DNA of 64,000 bases from Candidatus Gastranaerophilus phascolarcticola. GTDB taxonomy: Bacteria > Cyanobacteriota > Vampirovibrionia > Gastranaerophilales > Gastranaerophilaceae. The stretch's first letter is position 1; each line of letters opens with the position of its first letter. Under the pieces are notes generated by a model that was not told the origin of the DNA, did not search any database, and saw only the letters and a list, made by a program, of their open reading frames with translations. The translations under genes and the position numbers were made by a program. Shown here piece by piece: positions 26,456 to 37,707 of the stretch. The DNA lies in the NCBI GenBank assembly GCA_001899335.1, contig MOYE01000001.1, forward strand, positions 50,920-114,919, given 5' to 3'.

Positions 26456-27766
26456 ATGATTACACCAGTAGGAAATAACGTAAATTTTCAAGGCGCGGCG
26501 CCAAATTTAAAAGGTAAAACAAAGGCTTTAGACAAATTTTTAAAATCGCAGGAAAATCTGTCTTCAACCAGATTTATTCAGGGAACTTTGACGAATTGGT
26601 TTCCGAAAGCTGTTCTTTCAAGAAGTTTTATAGATTTCAGTGAATTTACTTTTCTTGAAACGCTTGAATCCGGAATATTCTATTTTGCAGCTCCGTTTTT
26701 CGGCGAACATTTGTTCCGTAACGGGTTGTTTAAGTCTGTTCAGCCTGAAAAAGCAAAAAAGGATGTCGTGAAAAATTTGGCGACAGGGTTGAATGAAATT
26801 AAAAATTCCAAACTTGATAAAAATTTGAAAAACAGACTTGTTACGACGAAAGCCGGCATTGTGCTTGCCTGTATTACGGTTCCGGCAATGGAATATGCTT
26901 TAGGATTTGCGAAAAACCTATTTACCCTGAAAGTTTTTAAGGTAAGTGATTTTAATAAGGTAGCGAATTTAGAAAAAGATAAGTCGCAAGATGCTGCGCA
27001 GGCAGAACGCGTTGAAAAGCATTCTAAAAGTGTTCTTTTGAAAACCGGTTTGTTGGCGCTTGGCGGTATTGGCGCGGGGTTGGCACTTGCGGCTGCAGGG
27101 CATAATTCCAAAGCTGCACGGGGCTTTTCAGAGGCGCTGCTGGAACCGGGAGAACAGATTTCAAAACTTTTGCATAAAGCAGGTTTAAAATCCGAGAAGA
27201 CAGACAACTTCCTGAAAGATTATTTGAAACTGGATTTTGATAATAGTAACGGCAAATTCGCTCTTAGCAAAGGGCAGCTTGCTGTAACGTGTATTACCGG
27301 TCTTTTTGGATATGCAAGTGCTGCAAAAGACAGAGGAAAACTTGATTACTATGAAGTCTTAACGCGTGTTCCGCTTGTCGTACTTTATACGATTTTCGGC
27401 TCTTCTATTTTGGATGCTGGCTTTAAGAAAATTCTTGCCGATAAGGGTAAGTATCCTGAACTTATCAAACGCAACGAAAAAGGCGTAATTGAAAATGTTC
27501 CGACCCGCAAAGAGTTGCCGGAAATTGCCAAACGACTTGCAGCGAAAAATGGTACTTCTTATACAGAAGAATTATCAAAACTTATTAAACAAAAATCTGT
27601 GATAACGGGAGTTCCGTATTTGTTCAGTCTTGTTGCAATGGGCTTTATTTTAAGCGGCGTATCACGTCTGTGGACGCAATACCGCTTTAACCATCAGGAA
27701 AAACCTGCTGCGGAGCCTGTAGGTTATCATTTTGATGAGTTTAATAAAACTAAGATGATTTCATAA
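26456..27766 (+). CDS. hypothetical membrane protein with N-terminal VNFQG motif
   Basis: Long ORF with RBS AGGAAA; several hydrophobic segments. Confidence 0.75.
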   Translation: MITPVGNNVNFQGAAPNLKGKTKALDKFLKSQENLSSTRFIQGTLTNWFPKAVLSRSFIDFSEFTFLETLESGIFYFAAPFFGEHLFRNGLFKSVQPEKAKKDVVKNLATGLNEIKNSKLDKNLKNRLVTTKAGIVLACITVPAMEYALGFAKNLFTLKVFKVSDFNKVANLEKDKSQDAAQAERVEKHSKSVLLKTGLLALGGIGAGLALAAAGHNSKAARGFSEALLEPGEQISKLLHKAGLKSEKTDNFLKDYLKLDFDNSNGKFALSKGQLAVTCITGLFGYASAAKDRGKLDYYEVLTRVPLVVLYTIFGSSILDAGFKKILADKGKYPELIKRNEKGVIENVPTRKELPEIAKRLAAKNGTSYTEELSKLIKQKSVITGVPYLFSLVAMGFILSGVSRLWTQYRFNHQEKPAAEPVGYHFDEFNKTKMIS

Positions 27767-28050
27767 ATTTGTCTTAGTTTTTGCGCAGAGCAGCTTTGCA
27801 GGAGCGCATTTATATTTTTAATAAGGTTTTCGTTTGTTTTACTATTCGTGAGTAAAAGTTCAACCGGAGATATTTTAAAATTTTTGCAAATTTTATCAAT
27901 AGTATCGGAGGTCGGCTGGTATCTGTTGCGTTCAAGATTGGATAGCCCCTGAATGCTTATGCCGATTTTTTCGGCAAATTCTTCCTGCGTCAACCCGTGT
28001 CTAATCCTTAATTCTTTGATATTCGAGTTAAGTAGTTTTTGATAGTTCAT
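27727..28050 (-). CDS. XRE-family HTH regulator
   Basis: IKELRIRHGLTQEEFAEKIGISIQGLSNLERNRYQPTSDTIDKI. Confidence 0.88.
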   Translation of the reverse strand: MNYQKLLNSNIKELRIRHGLTQEEFAEKIGISIQGLSNLERNRYQPTSDTIDKICKNFKISPVELLLTNSKTNENLIKNINALLQSCSAQKLRQIYEIILVLLNSSK

Positions 28051-28080
28051 ATATTATGAGTTTATAATAATTCTCTAAAT

Positions 28081-28093
28081 AGTTTAATAAACT
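28081..28093. promoter_or_regulatory. palindrome AGTTTA-A-TAAACT, candidate operator
   Basis: Perfect inverted repeat in the divergent intergenic region beside the XRE gene. Confidence 0.35.
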
Positions 28094-28209
28094 AATTATT
28101 TAATTACATGGCTAAATAATTATAAAGAATTGTTACAAAATGTCTAAATTAAAGCATTTATAGCGATAGAAAAATCTTTATATAGAAGTAAACAAAAGGA
28201 GGATATATT

Positions 28210-28854
28210 ATGACAGACCCGGTAAAACCTATTAGCGGTAAAAAAGCAGCTCCTGCTGCCAAACCAGCTCAACCGAAGACTGTTAAAATCGGTAATGTTG
28301 AGTTTAGAAGAGATCAGATTGAGGCGGACAAAACAAAAACTTATACGCAAAACGGCAAAAAAATGAACACCGTTTTTGTAAAACCCGGTGTACAAATTGA
28401 TTTCCCTGATCAAACAAAACCTGCGCGTGTTGAAAGTACAGGCTTGCGGGAAGAATGGTATAACCCTGATAGTTCATACATTCATATTTACGATTTACAC
28501 GATGCAAAAATTTACGGAAACCCAAATAAATCCGATTATATAGATCTTCACGGTAATTCAAGCGGTAACGAGATTTTTGTTGATAAAAAAGAAAGCTGGT
28601 ATGTAAACGGTGATATGCGAAGGGATCGTGTTGAACTCGGATCAGATACTTCAGACAACACCGTTCATATGGATGAAAAAGATGAAACCCGTATTTTTTA
28701 CAACCAGGCAGGAGTTATTATGAATGATCACGTCGTACAGGATGAAATTGGAGTATTACGGGTTCAAGGTAAAGGTGAAAGCGCACAGGAATCGCAGTTA
28801 CAAGATGCGCTGGGCTATGGTAAATACCAAAACCATAAGTATTCACAAAAATAA
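28210..28854 (+). CDS. hypothetical protein, probable beta-repeat C-terminus
   Basis: Intact ORF with GGAGG RBS; alternating SDYIDL/SGNEIFV/SDNTVHM repeats. Confidence 0.7.
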   Translation: MTDPVKPISGKKAAPAAKPAQPKTVKIGNVEFRRDQIEADKTKTYTQNGKKMNTVFVKPGVQIDFPDQTKPARVESTGLREEWYNPDSSYIHIYDLHDAKIYGNPNKSDYIDLHGNSSGNEIFVDKKESWYVNGDMRRDRVELGSDTSDNTVHMDEKDETRIFYNQAGVIMNDHVVQDEIGVLRVQGKGESAQESQLQDALGYGKYQNHKYSQK

Positions 28855-28860
28855 GTTACG

Positions 28861-28882
28861 GGGCGGAATTTATTCCGCCCTT
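28861..28882. terminator. intrinsic terminator
   Basis: GGGCGGAATTTATTCCGCCCTT. Confidence 0.65.
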
Positions 28883-29082
28883 GTTTCTGCTCGCAAAAAT
28901 AAAGCGGCTGTTTGAGCCGCTTGTATACGATTTTTTAGACCTAATTTGTTTAAAATTGTTTGTACCTCTTGTTTCACTTTTGAAACGGGTACTAAAAGTC
29001 TGTCACTGATTTGTTGATTACTGTAGCCCTCTATTAAAAAGCGCAACACTATAATTTCGCTAGGCGATAATTTGTTTAGCAT
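28870..29082 (-). CDS. stand-alone LuxR/GerE-type HTH protein
   Basis: LSPSEIIVLRFLIEGYSNQQISDRLLVPVSKVKQEVQTILNKLGLKNRIQA. Confidence 0.75.
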   Translation of the reverse strand: MLNKLSPSEIIVLRFLIEGYSNQQISDRLLVPVSKVKQEVQTILNKLGLKNRIQAAQTAALFLRAETRAE

Positions 29083-29219
29083 TTCTCTCCCTCTGTATTA
29101 TGTTTACAACACAAACGGCTAAATTATGACATAAACATATTGTTTTGTAAAGTGTTTTATCCATATAAATAGCCTGTTGGGTAGTAAATTTTATTTTACG
29201 ATTATAAAAAAATACTTTT

Positions 29220-31160
29220 ATGAAAAGAATAATAATTATAACGGCAATTTTATTATCCCTTGTCGGTACGGCAAGTGCGCAAGAACTTACTAAACAGCAG
29301 TCTAAATATCCGGATTACGGCTATATGTATCTGGGACCTGATAAGTTTGAAAAATTAAACAGAAAGATTTTTGCATTTAATCTTGGGCTTAACAAATATG
29401 CGGTTCGTCCGGTGCATATTTTATGGTCTTCAATTATGCCTGAATATGGCATAGAACGTATTCACAGCGCATATAAAAACATTGAATACCCTAAAAGACT
29501 TGTAAGCAGCTTAATCCAAAAGGATTTTAAAACTTCCGGGCATGAAACCGTACGATTTTTAACAAATTCAACTCTGGGGCTTGGCGGAATGTTTGACCCT
29601 GCAAAAAGATTTTTTAACCTTGAACCTACAACCGAAGATATGGAACAGGCTTTAACAAGATGCAAATGCTGCTGTGGACCATATATCGTGCTTCCGGGAA
29701 CAGCCGGTGTAACTACACGCGGTATGGCAGGCAGAGTGCTTGATATGTCCCTGAACCCTACAACTTATGTCGGAACACCCGTTCTTGCTATGGTAAAAGC
29801 AGGGCTTGCCGTAAATAGAACTTCATATATGCAGCCGTTAATTCAAATGATAGAGTCAACTTATGCTGACCCTTACGAAATTGCACGTAAAATGTACGGA
29901 ATTGACAGTTATATAAAAAGCGAAAATTTCGATAGAAAACACGTTCTTGAAGAGGGTTTCAATCAAAATACCGAGACCGCCGGCACACCGGCAATTGAAC
30001 CTGATGTTGTGTTACCGGATTATAATCCGCAATGTCCTGTAGTAGATTCAATGCGCACAGCCCTTTTCGACCTGCCGGATGTGGATTCTTCGATTTGGAA
30101 CGAACTTTCTATTTGGAACAGATGTTTTTGCAAAAAAATTAAAACCTCCTCTGTCTCCGTAACGCCGGACAAAGAGGAATATAGGTTCCGATACATTCTG
30201 CAAAAAGACAAAAATGCACCGCTTGCGATAATTTATCCGTCAATCGGTGAGGGAATAACTTCTCACCACTCTGTGATTATGGCAAAAATTTTTTATGATG
30301 CCGGATATTCGGTTGTTATACAGGGCAGCCATTTCCAGTGGGAATATGTTAAAAGTATGCCTGATGATTACCGCCCGGGACTTCCGAGCAAAGACGCCGA
30401 GTATCTGAAAGATGTAACCGCTAAAATCGTCGAAAAACTTCAGACTAAACACAATTGTGAGTTTGGCGAAAAAACTCTTATCGGAACTTCGTTAGGAGCA
30501 ATGATGACACTGTTTGTAGGCGGTTCCGAATTTAGGCAGGATACTTTGGGGATTACAAAATATATTGCTATTTGTCCGCCCATAGAACTAACCTACGCGC
30601 TTGAACAGGTAGATAAAAACGGTGAAGAATGGTTCAAAAATCCTAACGATTTGAAAAATCGTGTTGCCCAAACAGCCTCTAAAGTTGTTCAGCTTGCAAA
30701 CATGCAGGATGAACAAAAGGATTTCAAAATCGGAAGTCTGCCGTTTACAGAGGAAGAAGGCAAACTGATTACGGGGTTTGTAATGCACCAAAAACTTTCA
30801 GATTTAATCTTTACTCTTGAAAAAACGCCTAAAAATAAGGCTACCGGAATTTATGATGTCTTAAATAATATGAATTATCACGATTATATGGAAAAATATT
30901 TTATAGGAAACCAATATCGTTCTGTTTATGATTTAAGATATGACACAAGCCTTTTTGCATTGGCGCCGTATCTGAAAAACAGTACAAACTATAAAATTTA
31001 TCATTCGGTGGATGATTACCTTGTAAATGAGACCCAGTTGAAAAATTTGAAAGCTATTTCGGAATCTAAAACTGTTTTGATGAGTAATGGAGCGCATTTG
31101 GGTTTTATGTATACGCCTGAATTTCTTGGGAATTTAAAGCAAGATATTATTGCAAAATAA
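29220..31160 (+). CDS. MlaA/VacJ-like lipid transport domain fused to alpha/beta hydrolase
   Basis: FEKLNRKIFAFN..., RFLTNSTLGLGGMFDPA, GPYIVLPGTAG; C-terminal GTSLG, VDDYLV, GAHLGF triad motifs. Confidence 0.82.
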   Translation: MKRIIIITAILLSLVGTASAQELTKQQSKYPDYGYMYLGPDKFEKLNRKIFAFNLGLNKYAVRPVHILWSSIMPEYGIERIHSAYKNIEYPKRLVSSLIQKDFKTSGHETVRFLTNSTLGLGGMFDPAKRFFNLEPTTEDMEQALTRCKCCCGPYIVLPGTAGVTTRGMAGRVLDMSLNPTTYVGTPVLAMVKAGLAVNRTSYMQPLIQMIESTYADPYEIARKMYGIDSYIKSENFDRKHVLEEGFNQNTETAGTPAIEPDVVLPDYNPQCPVVDSMRTALFDLPDVDSSIWNELSIWNRCFCKKIKTSSVSVTPDKEEYRFRYILQKDKNAPLAIIYPSIGEGITSHHSVIMAKIFYDAGYSVVIQGSHFQWEYVKSMPDDYRPGLPSKDAEYLKDVTAKIVEKLQTKHNCEFGEKTLIGTSLGAMMTLFVGGSEFRQDTLGITKYIAICPPIELTYALEQVDKNGEEWFKNPNDLKNRVAQTASKVVQLANMQDEQKDFKIGSLPFTEEEGKLITGFVMHQKLSDLIFTLEKTPKNKATGIYDVLNNMNYHDYMEKYFIGNQYRSVYDLRYDTSLFALAPYLKNSTNYKIYHSVDDYLVNETQLKNLKAISESKTVLMSNGAHLGFMYTPEFLGNLKQDIIAK

Positions 31161-31178
31161 GGCTTAGTTTGTTAATAT
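31150..31178 (+). promoter_or_regulatory. promoter TTGCAA-N17-TAATAT, 6 nt before ATG
   Basis: Direct sequence inspection. Confidence 0.5.
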
Positions 31179-31184
31179 TTAGTC

Positions 31185-31703
31185 ATGTATTATAAAACTA
31201 CGTATAATTCGCCAATAGGACAAATTACATTGTGTTCGGATGCCAAAAATCTTGTAGGACTTTGGCTGGAAGGTCAAAAGTACTTTGCGGACACGGTGAA
31301 ATCAGAAATGCTTGAAGATAATGAACTTCAAGTATTCAAAGATGCTAAGAATTGGCTTGACCGGTATTTTAGTGGCGAAAAACCCGGGATAAACGAACTT
31401 TCTCTTGCGCCGATAGGAAATGAATTTAGGCAAGAGGTTTGGAAAATCTTATGCGAAATTCCTTACGGTGAAGTTATAACTTACGGGGATATTGCAAAGA
31501 GAATAGCAAAGAAACGCGGTTTGGCAAGTATGTCTGCACAAGCGGTCGGCGGCGCGGTGGGACATAATCCTATATCTATTATTATCCCGTGCCACAGAGT
31601 TGTTGGCTCAAACGGAAGTTTAACAGGCTATGCCGGCGGAATAGAGACTAAGGTTAAACTTCTGCAGCATGAAAATGTTATAATTCATCATCAGAAGGTT
31701 TAA
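31185..31703 (+). CDS. ogt: methylated-DNA--protein-cysteine methyltransferase
   Basis: IPYGEVITYGDIAK, VGGAVGHNPISIIIPCHRVVGSNGSLTGYAGG. Confidence 0.95.
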   Translation: MYYKTTYNSPIGQITLCSDAKNLVGLWLEGQKYFADTVKSEMLEDNELQVFKDAKNWLDRYFSGEKPGINELSLAPIGNEFRQEVWKILCEIPYGEVITYGDIAKRIAKKRGLASMSAQAVGGAVGHNPISIIIPCHRVVGSNGSLTGYAGGIETKVKLLQHENVIIHHQKV

Positions 31704-33174
31704 TCGGTGCACCTATTACGCGCTCTAACTCCGCTGCGTTTACGTTGTAATCAAGAAGGTTTGAATAGTAACTTAACTGGGCATTAAGGTATGTATTTTC
31801 TGCATCCTTAAACTCAATAGCATTACCCAAACCTACCTGATATCTTCTAAATGCCTGATACTGTTGTTCTTTCGCCTGTTGAAGCGCGAGTTTTGCAACT
31901 TCAAGACTGTCATGAGAATTTAAAAGATTTATGTAAGCACTTTTTACTTCTAAATAAACATTTTGTTTCTCAACTTCATAGTCGGCAACATATTTTCTGT
32001 ACGTAGCTTTTGCCTCGTCGACCTGTTTTTTCAGCAGCATTATGTTTAATGCATTGTAATTTAACTGTACGCCGAACTGGTAGCCGTAATCTGCGCTAAT
32101 CTGGCGTCCTCCGTTTGAATATGAACCAAGTGCACTAATGTCCGGCGTAAACGCTCTTTTGGCGCTGCGTACATTCATTTCTGCAGCATCCATAAGTTTC
32201 TTTGCCGCAAGCAATGACGGGCGTGACTCTTCCGCGGTTTTAAGCAGGTTGTTAAATTCTACGTTATATTCCTTTGTGTTAAGTTCGTCTTTCAGTACAA
32301 CGTTTTCCAACTCGGGAATACCAACAGAATTCGCAAGGGTTACGGAGGCTACGTCAAGAGTGTTTTTCGCCTTAATAAGGTTGACATTTGCGTTGCCAAG
32401 GTTATATTGGGCGGTTGTTACATCAATTTTTGCCTTTTTACCTATATCATAATATGCCTGGGCTTGTTTAAGCTGTAACTCATAATCTTTTACAGTGTCT
32501 TCGTAAACGAATTTTTGATGCTGCGCAAAAAGCATGTTGAAATAGGCAACCTTAACATTATAAATTACGGTTTCAATGCTGGTTTCAGCATCGTAGCGGG
32601 AGGCTTCGAAATTCCTTTTAGCCATATCCGCGCTAGCCTTGGTTTTTCCAAAGTCAAATAAAAGCATGTTCGCAGAAAGTGTCGGCAGATAAAACATATT
32701 ATATTTTTGCTGCATCATTCTTGAGTATGATCCACCCATTGTCATAAGCATATCATTTCTCGTGTAACTCACTCCGGCACTCAATGTCGGGAAGTAGTTA
32801 GACCAAGCCTGTCCGACTTTGGTTTTGTAGATTTCGGCATTGCTTATTGCAGACATAATCTTAGGATGATGCGTTATTGCAAGTTTTATGCAGTCCATAA
32901 GCGAAACTTCGCCGTTCATTTCTGTATACTCAATCTGACTGTTAATTATCGGGAATTTCGTTTCATACATTCCTTCAGCTTCTTTGGAGGATTTTTCCCG
33001 TGTCGTGGCTTTATCAGCATCTTTTTTTCGCTGCTGTCTTTTATTTATTTTAGATTTTTCCGGTTTAACAATATGTATAACCGGCTGTTCCGGGCTTTTT
33101 GTCTTTGCAGGCGTCACTGTCGGAACAAGTGCGAGTATTGAGGCTGTTAAAAGTATATTGATAAGTCTTTTCAT
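31678..33174 (-). CDS. TolC-family outer membrane efflux protein
   Basis: Signal peptide; paired OEP repeats; last gene of the RND operon. Confidence 0.9.
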   Translation of the reverse strand: MKRLINILLTASILALVPTVTPAKTKSPEQPVIHIVKPEKSKINKRQQRKKDADKATTREKSSKEAEGMYETKFPIINSQIEYTEMNGEVSLMDCIKLAITHHPKIMSAISNAEIYKTKVGQAWSNYFPTLSAGVSYTRNDMLMTMGGSYSRMMQQKYNMFYLPTLSANMLLFDFGKTKASADMAKRNFEASRYDAETSIETVIYNVKVAYFNMLFAQHQKFVYEDTVKDYELQLKQAQAYYDIGKKAKIDVTTAQYNLGNANVNLIKAKNTLDVASVTLANSVGIPELENVVLKDELNTKEYNVEFNNLLKTAEESRPSLLAAKKLMDAAEMNVRSAKRAFTPDISALGSYSNGGRQISADYGYQFGVQLNYNALNIMLLKKQVDEAKATYRKYVADYEVEKQNVYLEVKSAYINLLNSHDSLEVAKLALQQAKEQQYQAFRRYQVGLGNAIEFKDAENTYLNAQLSYYSNLLDYNVNAAELERVIGAPIKPSDDEL

Positions 33175-33175
33175 C

Positions 33176-36100
33176 TTATAACTCCAAATCTTTTTCGGTA
33201 ATTTCTTTTTTCGGGAATTTATCAACGAATTCCTGAACAAGAACATAGAAGGCAGGGGTTAATACGGCACCGATAGTTGCTGCTGCGACCATACCGCCAA
33301 ATACTGTTGAACCAACTGAAATTCTTGAATTTGCGCCGGCTCCTGTTGCAAAAAGCATTGGCAAAACACCGATAATGAATGCAAGTTCGGTCATCATAAT
33401 AGCTCTGAAACGAAGTTGAGCCGCTTTAACCGCAGCTTCCTTGACAGAAAGCCCGTGTTTTTCGTGTTCTTCTTTCGCAAATTCAACAATCAGGATTGAT
33501 TGTTTTGCCGCAAGACCGATTAACGTAATCATACCAACCTGGGAATAAATATCAAAGGATTGGTTAATCATCATTTGGAATATCAATGCGCCCAGTGTCG
33601 CAACCGGTGAAATCAGTAATACCGCAACCGGAATTGTATAACTTTCATATAATGCAACAAGGAATAAGTATACAAAAATCAATGCCATTACAACAATAAC
33701 CACAGTTTGTCCAGACGCTTCACGTTCCTGCGCAGAGGTTCCGGACCAGTCGAAGGTCATATCTGACGGAAGAACTTTCATTGCGGTTTCTTCCATTGCG
33801 TTCATAGCGTCGCCGGAACTTTTCCCTGCAGCTTGCTGCCCTTGTATTTGTACTGATTTGTAAAGGTTGTATCTTGAAATTGATGCTGTACCGATAGCCT
33901 GTTCAAGTTTTACCATTGATAAAACCGGTACCATTACACCGTTTGTGTTCTTAACGTAAATTCCGGACAGGTCTGCCGCGGTATTCCTAAATTTACTTTC
34001 CGCCTGGATTTCAACTTTGAATACTCTGCCGTATTTGTTAAAATCGTTTACGTAGTAAGTCCCCAGCATTGAAGAAAGAGTCGCGTATAATTCCTGCAAA
34101 TCAACGCTTTGTGCAAGTACTTTTTCGTAATCAATATCAACTATATATTGAGGCACGTTTGCCTGGAAAGTTGTATATACACTTGACAATGACGGATTTT
34201 TATTAGCTTCTCCAATAAGTTTATTAGACCATACTTCCAGTTCCTGCGGCGAGTGATCGCCTTTTGAAAGCATTTGAAATTCAAAACCGCCCATCATACT
34301 CATCCCCTGAATTGCCGGTGGAGAAAATACTACAATGGAGGCTTCTTTTATGCTTGATGCAATCGGTCTGATTTTACTTAGTATTGCCGTGTGCGTAAGG
34401 TCCGTAGCGCGTCCCTGAAGTTTTCTTTTAATTTTATCTACAAAAGAAAGTTTTCTGTCTGCGTAATCATCAAGTATAATAATTCCCGTTGCGCTGTTTG
34501 TTGCACCATTTCCGCCAAAAACAAGGGTTTTTTCTTCATCAATGCCGTCAATATCTTTTATCTGTGCAATAAATCGTGAAGAAACCTCGTCCGTTCTGGT
34601 CAGTGAAGCTCCGTCGGGAAGTGTTATACTCGCAATCAATACTCCCTGATCTTCGTCCGGTATGAAACCCGTTGAGATGATTTTGAAAGAAAATAATGTT
34701 AATAAAACAAGCACTGTATAAAATATAATTGTAAGTTTTTTATTATAAACAAATTTGCGGACAAACTCCATATAAAAATCTTCAACTTTCGTAAAGATAT
34801 TATTGAACTTTTCAACTGCAATAGAAGTTTTTTGACTTATTCTTTTTAATATGTTTTTTATTGCAGAATGTCCGATGTCTTTCTTCTCCTGTCCCAAGAA
34901 GTGAGAACACATTGCCGGGGAAAGTGTAAGAGCACAGATTGCTGAAATAGCGATTGATACCGCAATACAAACAGCGAATTGTTTATACATAACGCCGGTC
35001 ATTCCGCCCATAAACACAATCGGAACAAAAACCGCCATTAACACCATTGCCATCGCGACTAATGAAGAACCTACTTCTTCCATCGTGAGTTGTGTTGCAA
35101 TAATTGCAGATTTACCCTCTTCAAGGTGTCGTTTAACGTTTTCAATAACTACAATTGCATCGTCAACAACAACCCCTACCGCAAGTACAAGCGCAAAAAG
35201 CGAAAGCAGGTTTATTGACATCCCCATAGCCTTTAACGCCGCAAACGTACCGATTAAGGAAACCGGAATTGTAACACACGGAACGAGTGTTGCCATTGCA
35301 TCGCCAAGAAACAGGAAGATTATCAAAACAACGATTATACCTGTCAGAAGTATTGTAAATTCAACTTCTTTCATTGACTCGTGAATATATTCTGCATCAT
35401 CTTTAACAACGCGGATTTCCAGCCCGTTGTCGAGTCTTGAGTTTAATTCGTCAACTTTAGCCCTGACAGCTTTGGAAAGGTTTAAAATGTTCGCATCTGA
35501 AAGCTGTGATACCATAATCATAGCCGCAGGCTTGCCGTTAATTTTACCCAGGTGTGTATAAGATTCTGCCCCGAGCTCTACGCGGGCGATGTCTTTTATT
35601 CTTACCTTGCTGCCATCCATATTGGAACGTACAATAATATTCTCAAATTCTTTAACTTCTGCAAGTCTGCCCTTTGTTTTTAATGTTAATTGAAGCGCCT
35701 GTGCGTCATCTGTCGGTAATGCGCCCAAAGAACCCGCTGTTACCTGGGTATTTTGATTGATGATAGCCGTTTTAACTTCGCTGGTTGAAATATTCAAACC
35801 TGCCATTTTTTGAGGATCAAGCCAAATCCTCATAGAATAATCCCCGGAACCGTAAACATCAATATCAGCAACGCCTTCAACACGTTTTAATTCATCTTTT
35901 ACATAAATAGAACCGTAGTTGGTTAAATCAAGCTGCGACCAGTTGCCGGATTTAGGGAATATGTTCAAAATCAATGCCCCGGAACCCGATGTACGGCTGA
36001 TTGCGGTTACACCGGTTCTTTGAACGTCTTCAGGCAATTGTGATTGTACCTGCTGAATACGGTTTTGCACATTCATAAGGTTAATATTTTTATCCGAACC

Positions 36101-36409
36101 GACCTTAAAATACATATTAAGTGAATATGTACCGTCATAAGATGTCGAACTCATATATGAAAGGTTTTCAACACCGTTTAATTTATTCTCCAATACCGTC
36201 GCCACCGAAGATTCAATAACCTCGGCGTTCGCACCCGTATATGTCGCTGATACCTGAATTTGCGGCGGCGTTACGTCAGGATAGTTTTCCTGCTTCAACG
36301 TAGCCATGGAAATTAAACCCATAATCACGATACACACAGAGATTACAAGGGCAAATCTCGGCTTTCTTATAAAAAAGAATAACTTTTCTTTATCAAAAAT
36401 CTTTTTCAT
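33176..36409 (-). CDS. RND efflux transporter permease (AcrB/MexB-like, HAE1)
   Basis: 1077 aa; [54 protein letters not shown]. Confidence 0.96.
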   Translation of the reverse strand: MKKIFDKEKLFFFIRKPRFALVISVCIVIMGLISMATLKQENYPDVTPPQIQVSATYTGANAEVIESSVATVLENKLNGVENLSYMSSTSYDGTYSLNMYFKVGSDKNINLMNVQNRIQQVQSQLPEDVQRTGVTAISRTSGSGALILNIFPKSGNWSQLDLTNYGSIYVKDELKRVEGVADIDVYGSGDYSMRIWLDPQKMAGLNISTSEVKTAIINQNTQVTAGSLGALPTDDAQALQLTLKTKGRLAEVKEFENIIVRSNMDGSKVRIKDIARVELGAESYTHLGKINGKPAAMIMVSQLSDANILNLSKAVRAKVDELNSRLDNGLEIRVVKDDAEYIHESMKEVEFTILLTGIIVVLIIFLFLGDAMATLVPCVTIPVSLIGTFAALKAMGMSINLLSLFALVLAVGVVVDDAIVVIENVKRHLEEGKSAIIATQLTMEEVGSSLVAMAMVLMAVFVPIVFMGGMTGVMYKQFAVCIAVSIAISAICALTLSPAMCSHFLGQEKKDIGHSAIKNILKRISQKTSIAVEKFNNIFTKVEDFYMEFVRKFVYNKKLTIIFYTVLVLLTLFSFKIISTGFIPDEDQGVLIASITLPDGASLTRTDEVSSRFIAQIKDIDGIDEEKTLVFGGNGATNSATGIIILDDYADRKLSFVDKIKRKLQGRATDLTHTAILSKIRPIASSIKEASIVVFSPPAIQGMSMMGGFEFQMLSKGDHSPQELEVWSNKLIGEANKNPSLSSVYTTFQANVPQYIVDIDYEKVLAQSVDLQELYATLSSMLGTYYVNDFNKYGRVFKVEIQAESKFRNTAADLSGIYVKNTNGVMVPVLSMVKLEQAIGTASISRYNLYKSVQIQGQQAAGKSSGDAMNAMEETAMKVLPSDMTFDWSGTSAQEREASGQTVVIVVMALIFVYLFLVALYESYTIPVAVLLISPVATLGALIFQMMINQSFDIYSQVGMITLIGLAAKQSILIVEFAKEEHEKHGLSVKEAAVKAAQLRFRAIMMTELAFIIGVLPMLFATGAGANSRISVGSTVFGGMVAAATIGAVLTPAFYVLVQEFVDKFPKKEITEKDLEL

Positions 36410-37575
36410 TATTTACCTGCATTTAAGTTTTTTACATATTCTTCATTATTAATAATTTTTACGACCTGTCCTTCACCGGTAACATTCTGAATACCGGACA
36501 CAACTATAGTGTCGTTTTCTTCCAGTCCGCTTTCTACTACCCAGTTATTGTCTATACTGTCAGAAACTTCAATATCTTTTCTCGAAATTTTTCCGTCCGT
36601 TACAGCCCAAACATAATACCCGCTCATAGCATCACCTTTAGTAGATGCTTGCGGGACAGTCAAATACGTAACCGTTTTAGGCGCAACTAACTCAACTTTC
36701 ATATAGTCGCCAGGAACAAGCCAGCCCCTTTTGTTCTCAAAAAGTCCCCGCATACTTATAGTTCCGGAATCTTTATCAATTTTGTTATCCACAAAATCTA
36801 TTGTGCCTGTTTCCTCAAACCACTTTCCGCCTTGAAATTGAACCCTTACTTCTATATCTTTAAGGTCATTGCTTGCCTTGAGGAGCTTTATAAAATCGGA
36901 ACTTTTTAGGCTGAATGCAACATAAACCGGAGCTGTACTTGAAATGTTAACAAGTGAACCTGATGTCGCTGTAACATAGTTCCCTTCCGTAATCTGAACT
37001 TTACCAATACGACCGTCTATTGGGGATCTTATAGATGTATATTCCAAGTTAACTTTAGCAAGTTCAAGCTGCTGCTTTGCTGCATCTAAAAGAGCTTTGT
37101 TCTGATTTCTTAACGCTAAACTCTGATCTGCATCGGAACGGCTGATTAAATCCTCTTTTACAAGCGCTGTGGCTCTATCTAATTCCTGTTGGGCATTCAG
37201 CAAAAGCGCGCTATACTGATTAACGCTTGCCTGTGCGTTGTTAACTTCTAATTTGTACTCCCGTGGATCAATTTTAAATATAACCTGTCCTTTTTGAACA
37301 AAATCGCCTTCCTTAAAATATTTCTCCATAAGAAATCCCGGAACCCTTGCAACAATATCAACAGAATATTTTGCTTCAACTCTACCTGTAGCTTCCGCGT
37401 TGATATTGGTTTCTATAAGCCGCGGTGCATCAACAACTACCTCCTTAGGCATCATCATTGCTCGTTTTTGTATTATACCTGTTATAAATCCGGCTGTTTT
37501 GTTATATAAAATTGGCAGGATAATTACCAACAAAATAATTGTTGTCATTAATTTCCGTGTCATCTTAATTTTCAT
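36409..37575 (-). CDS. RND efflux periplasmic adaptor (MFP)
   Basis: [44 protein letters not shown]. Confidence 0.95.
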   Translation of the reverse strand: MKIKMTRKLMTTIILLVIILPILYNKTAGFITGIIQKRAMMMPKEVVVDAPRLIETNINAEATGRVEAKYSVDIVARVPGFLMEKYFKEGDFVQKGQVIFKIDPREYKLEVNNAQASVNQYSALLLNAQQELDRATALVKEDLISRSDADQSLALRNQNKALLDAAKQQLELAKVNLEYTSIRSPIDGRIGKVQITEGNYVTATSGSLVNISSTAPVYVAFSLKSSDFIKLLKASNDLKDIEVRVQFQGGKWFEETGTIDFVDNKIDKDSGTISMRGLFENKRGWLVPGDYMKVELVAPKTVTYLTVPQASTKGDAMSGYYVWAVTDGKISRKDIEVSDSIDNNWVVESGLEENDTIVVSGIQNVTGEGQVVKIINNEEYVKNLNAGK

Positions 37576-37601
37576 ATTTCTCTCCCAACTCTTCCAATGG
37601 C

Positions 37602-37619
37602 GGGTAGAAACTTCTACCC
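37602..37619. promoter_or_regulatory. palindromic operator GGGTAGAA-AC-TTCTACCC
   Basis: Perfect inverted repeat between MFP gene and divergent MarR gene. Confidence 0.6.
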
Positions 37620-37707
37620 ATAATGCATTATGATAGTGTAATTTGAGGCACGTGTCAATACTTGAATAAACCTAGATTTTTTAGTATATTGTATAAGGGT
37701 GTAAGGT

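Noticed and set aside
28902-28922. AAGCGGCTGTTTGAGCCGCTT as a separate terminator
   Set aside because: It lies inside the 3' end of the 28870..29082 coding region and has no U-run on the coding strand.
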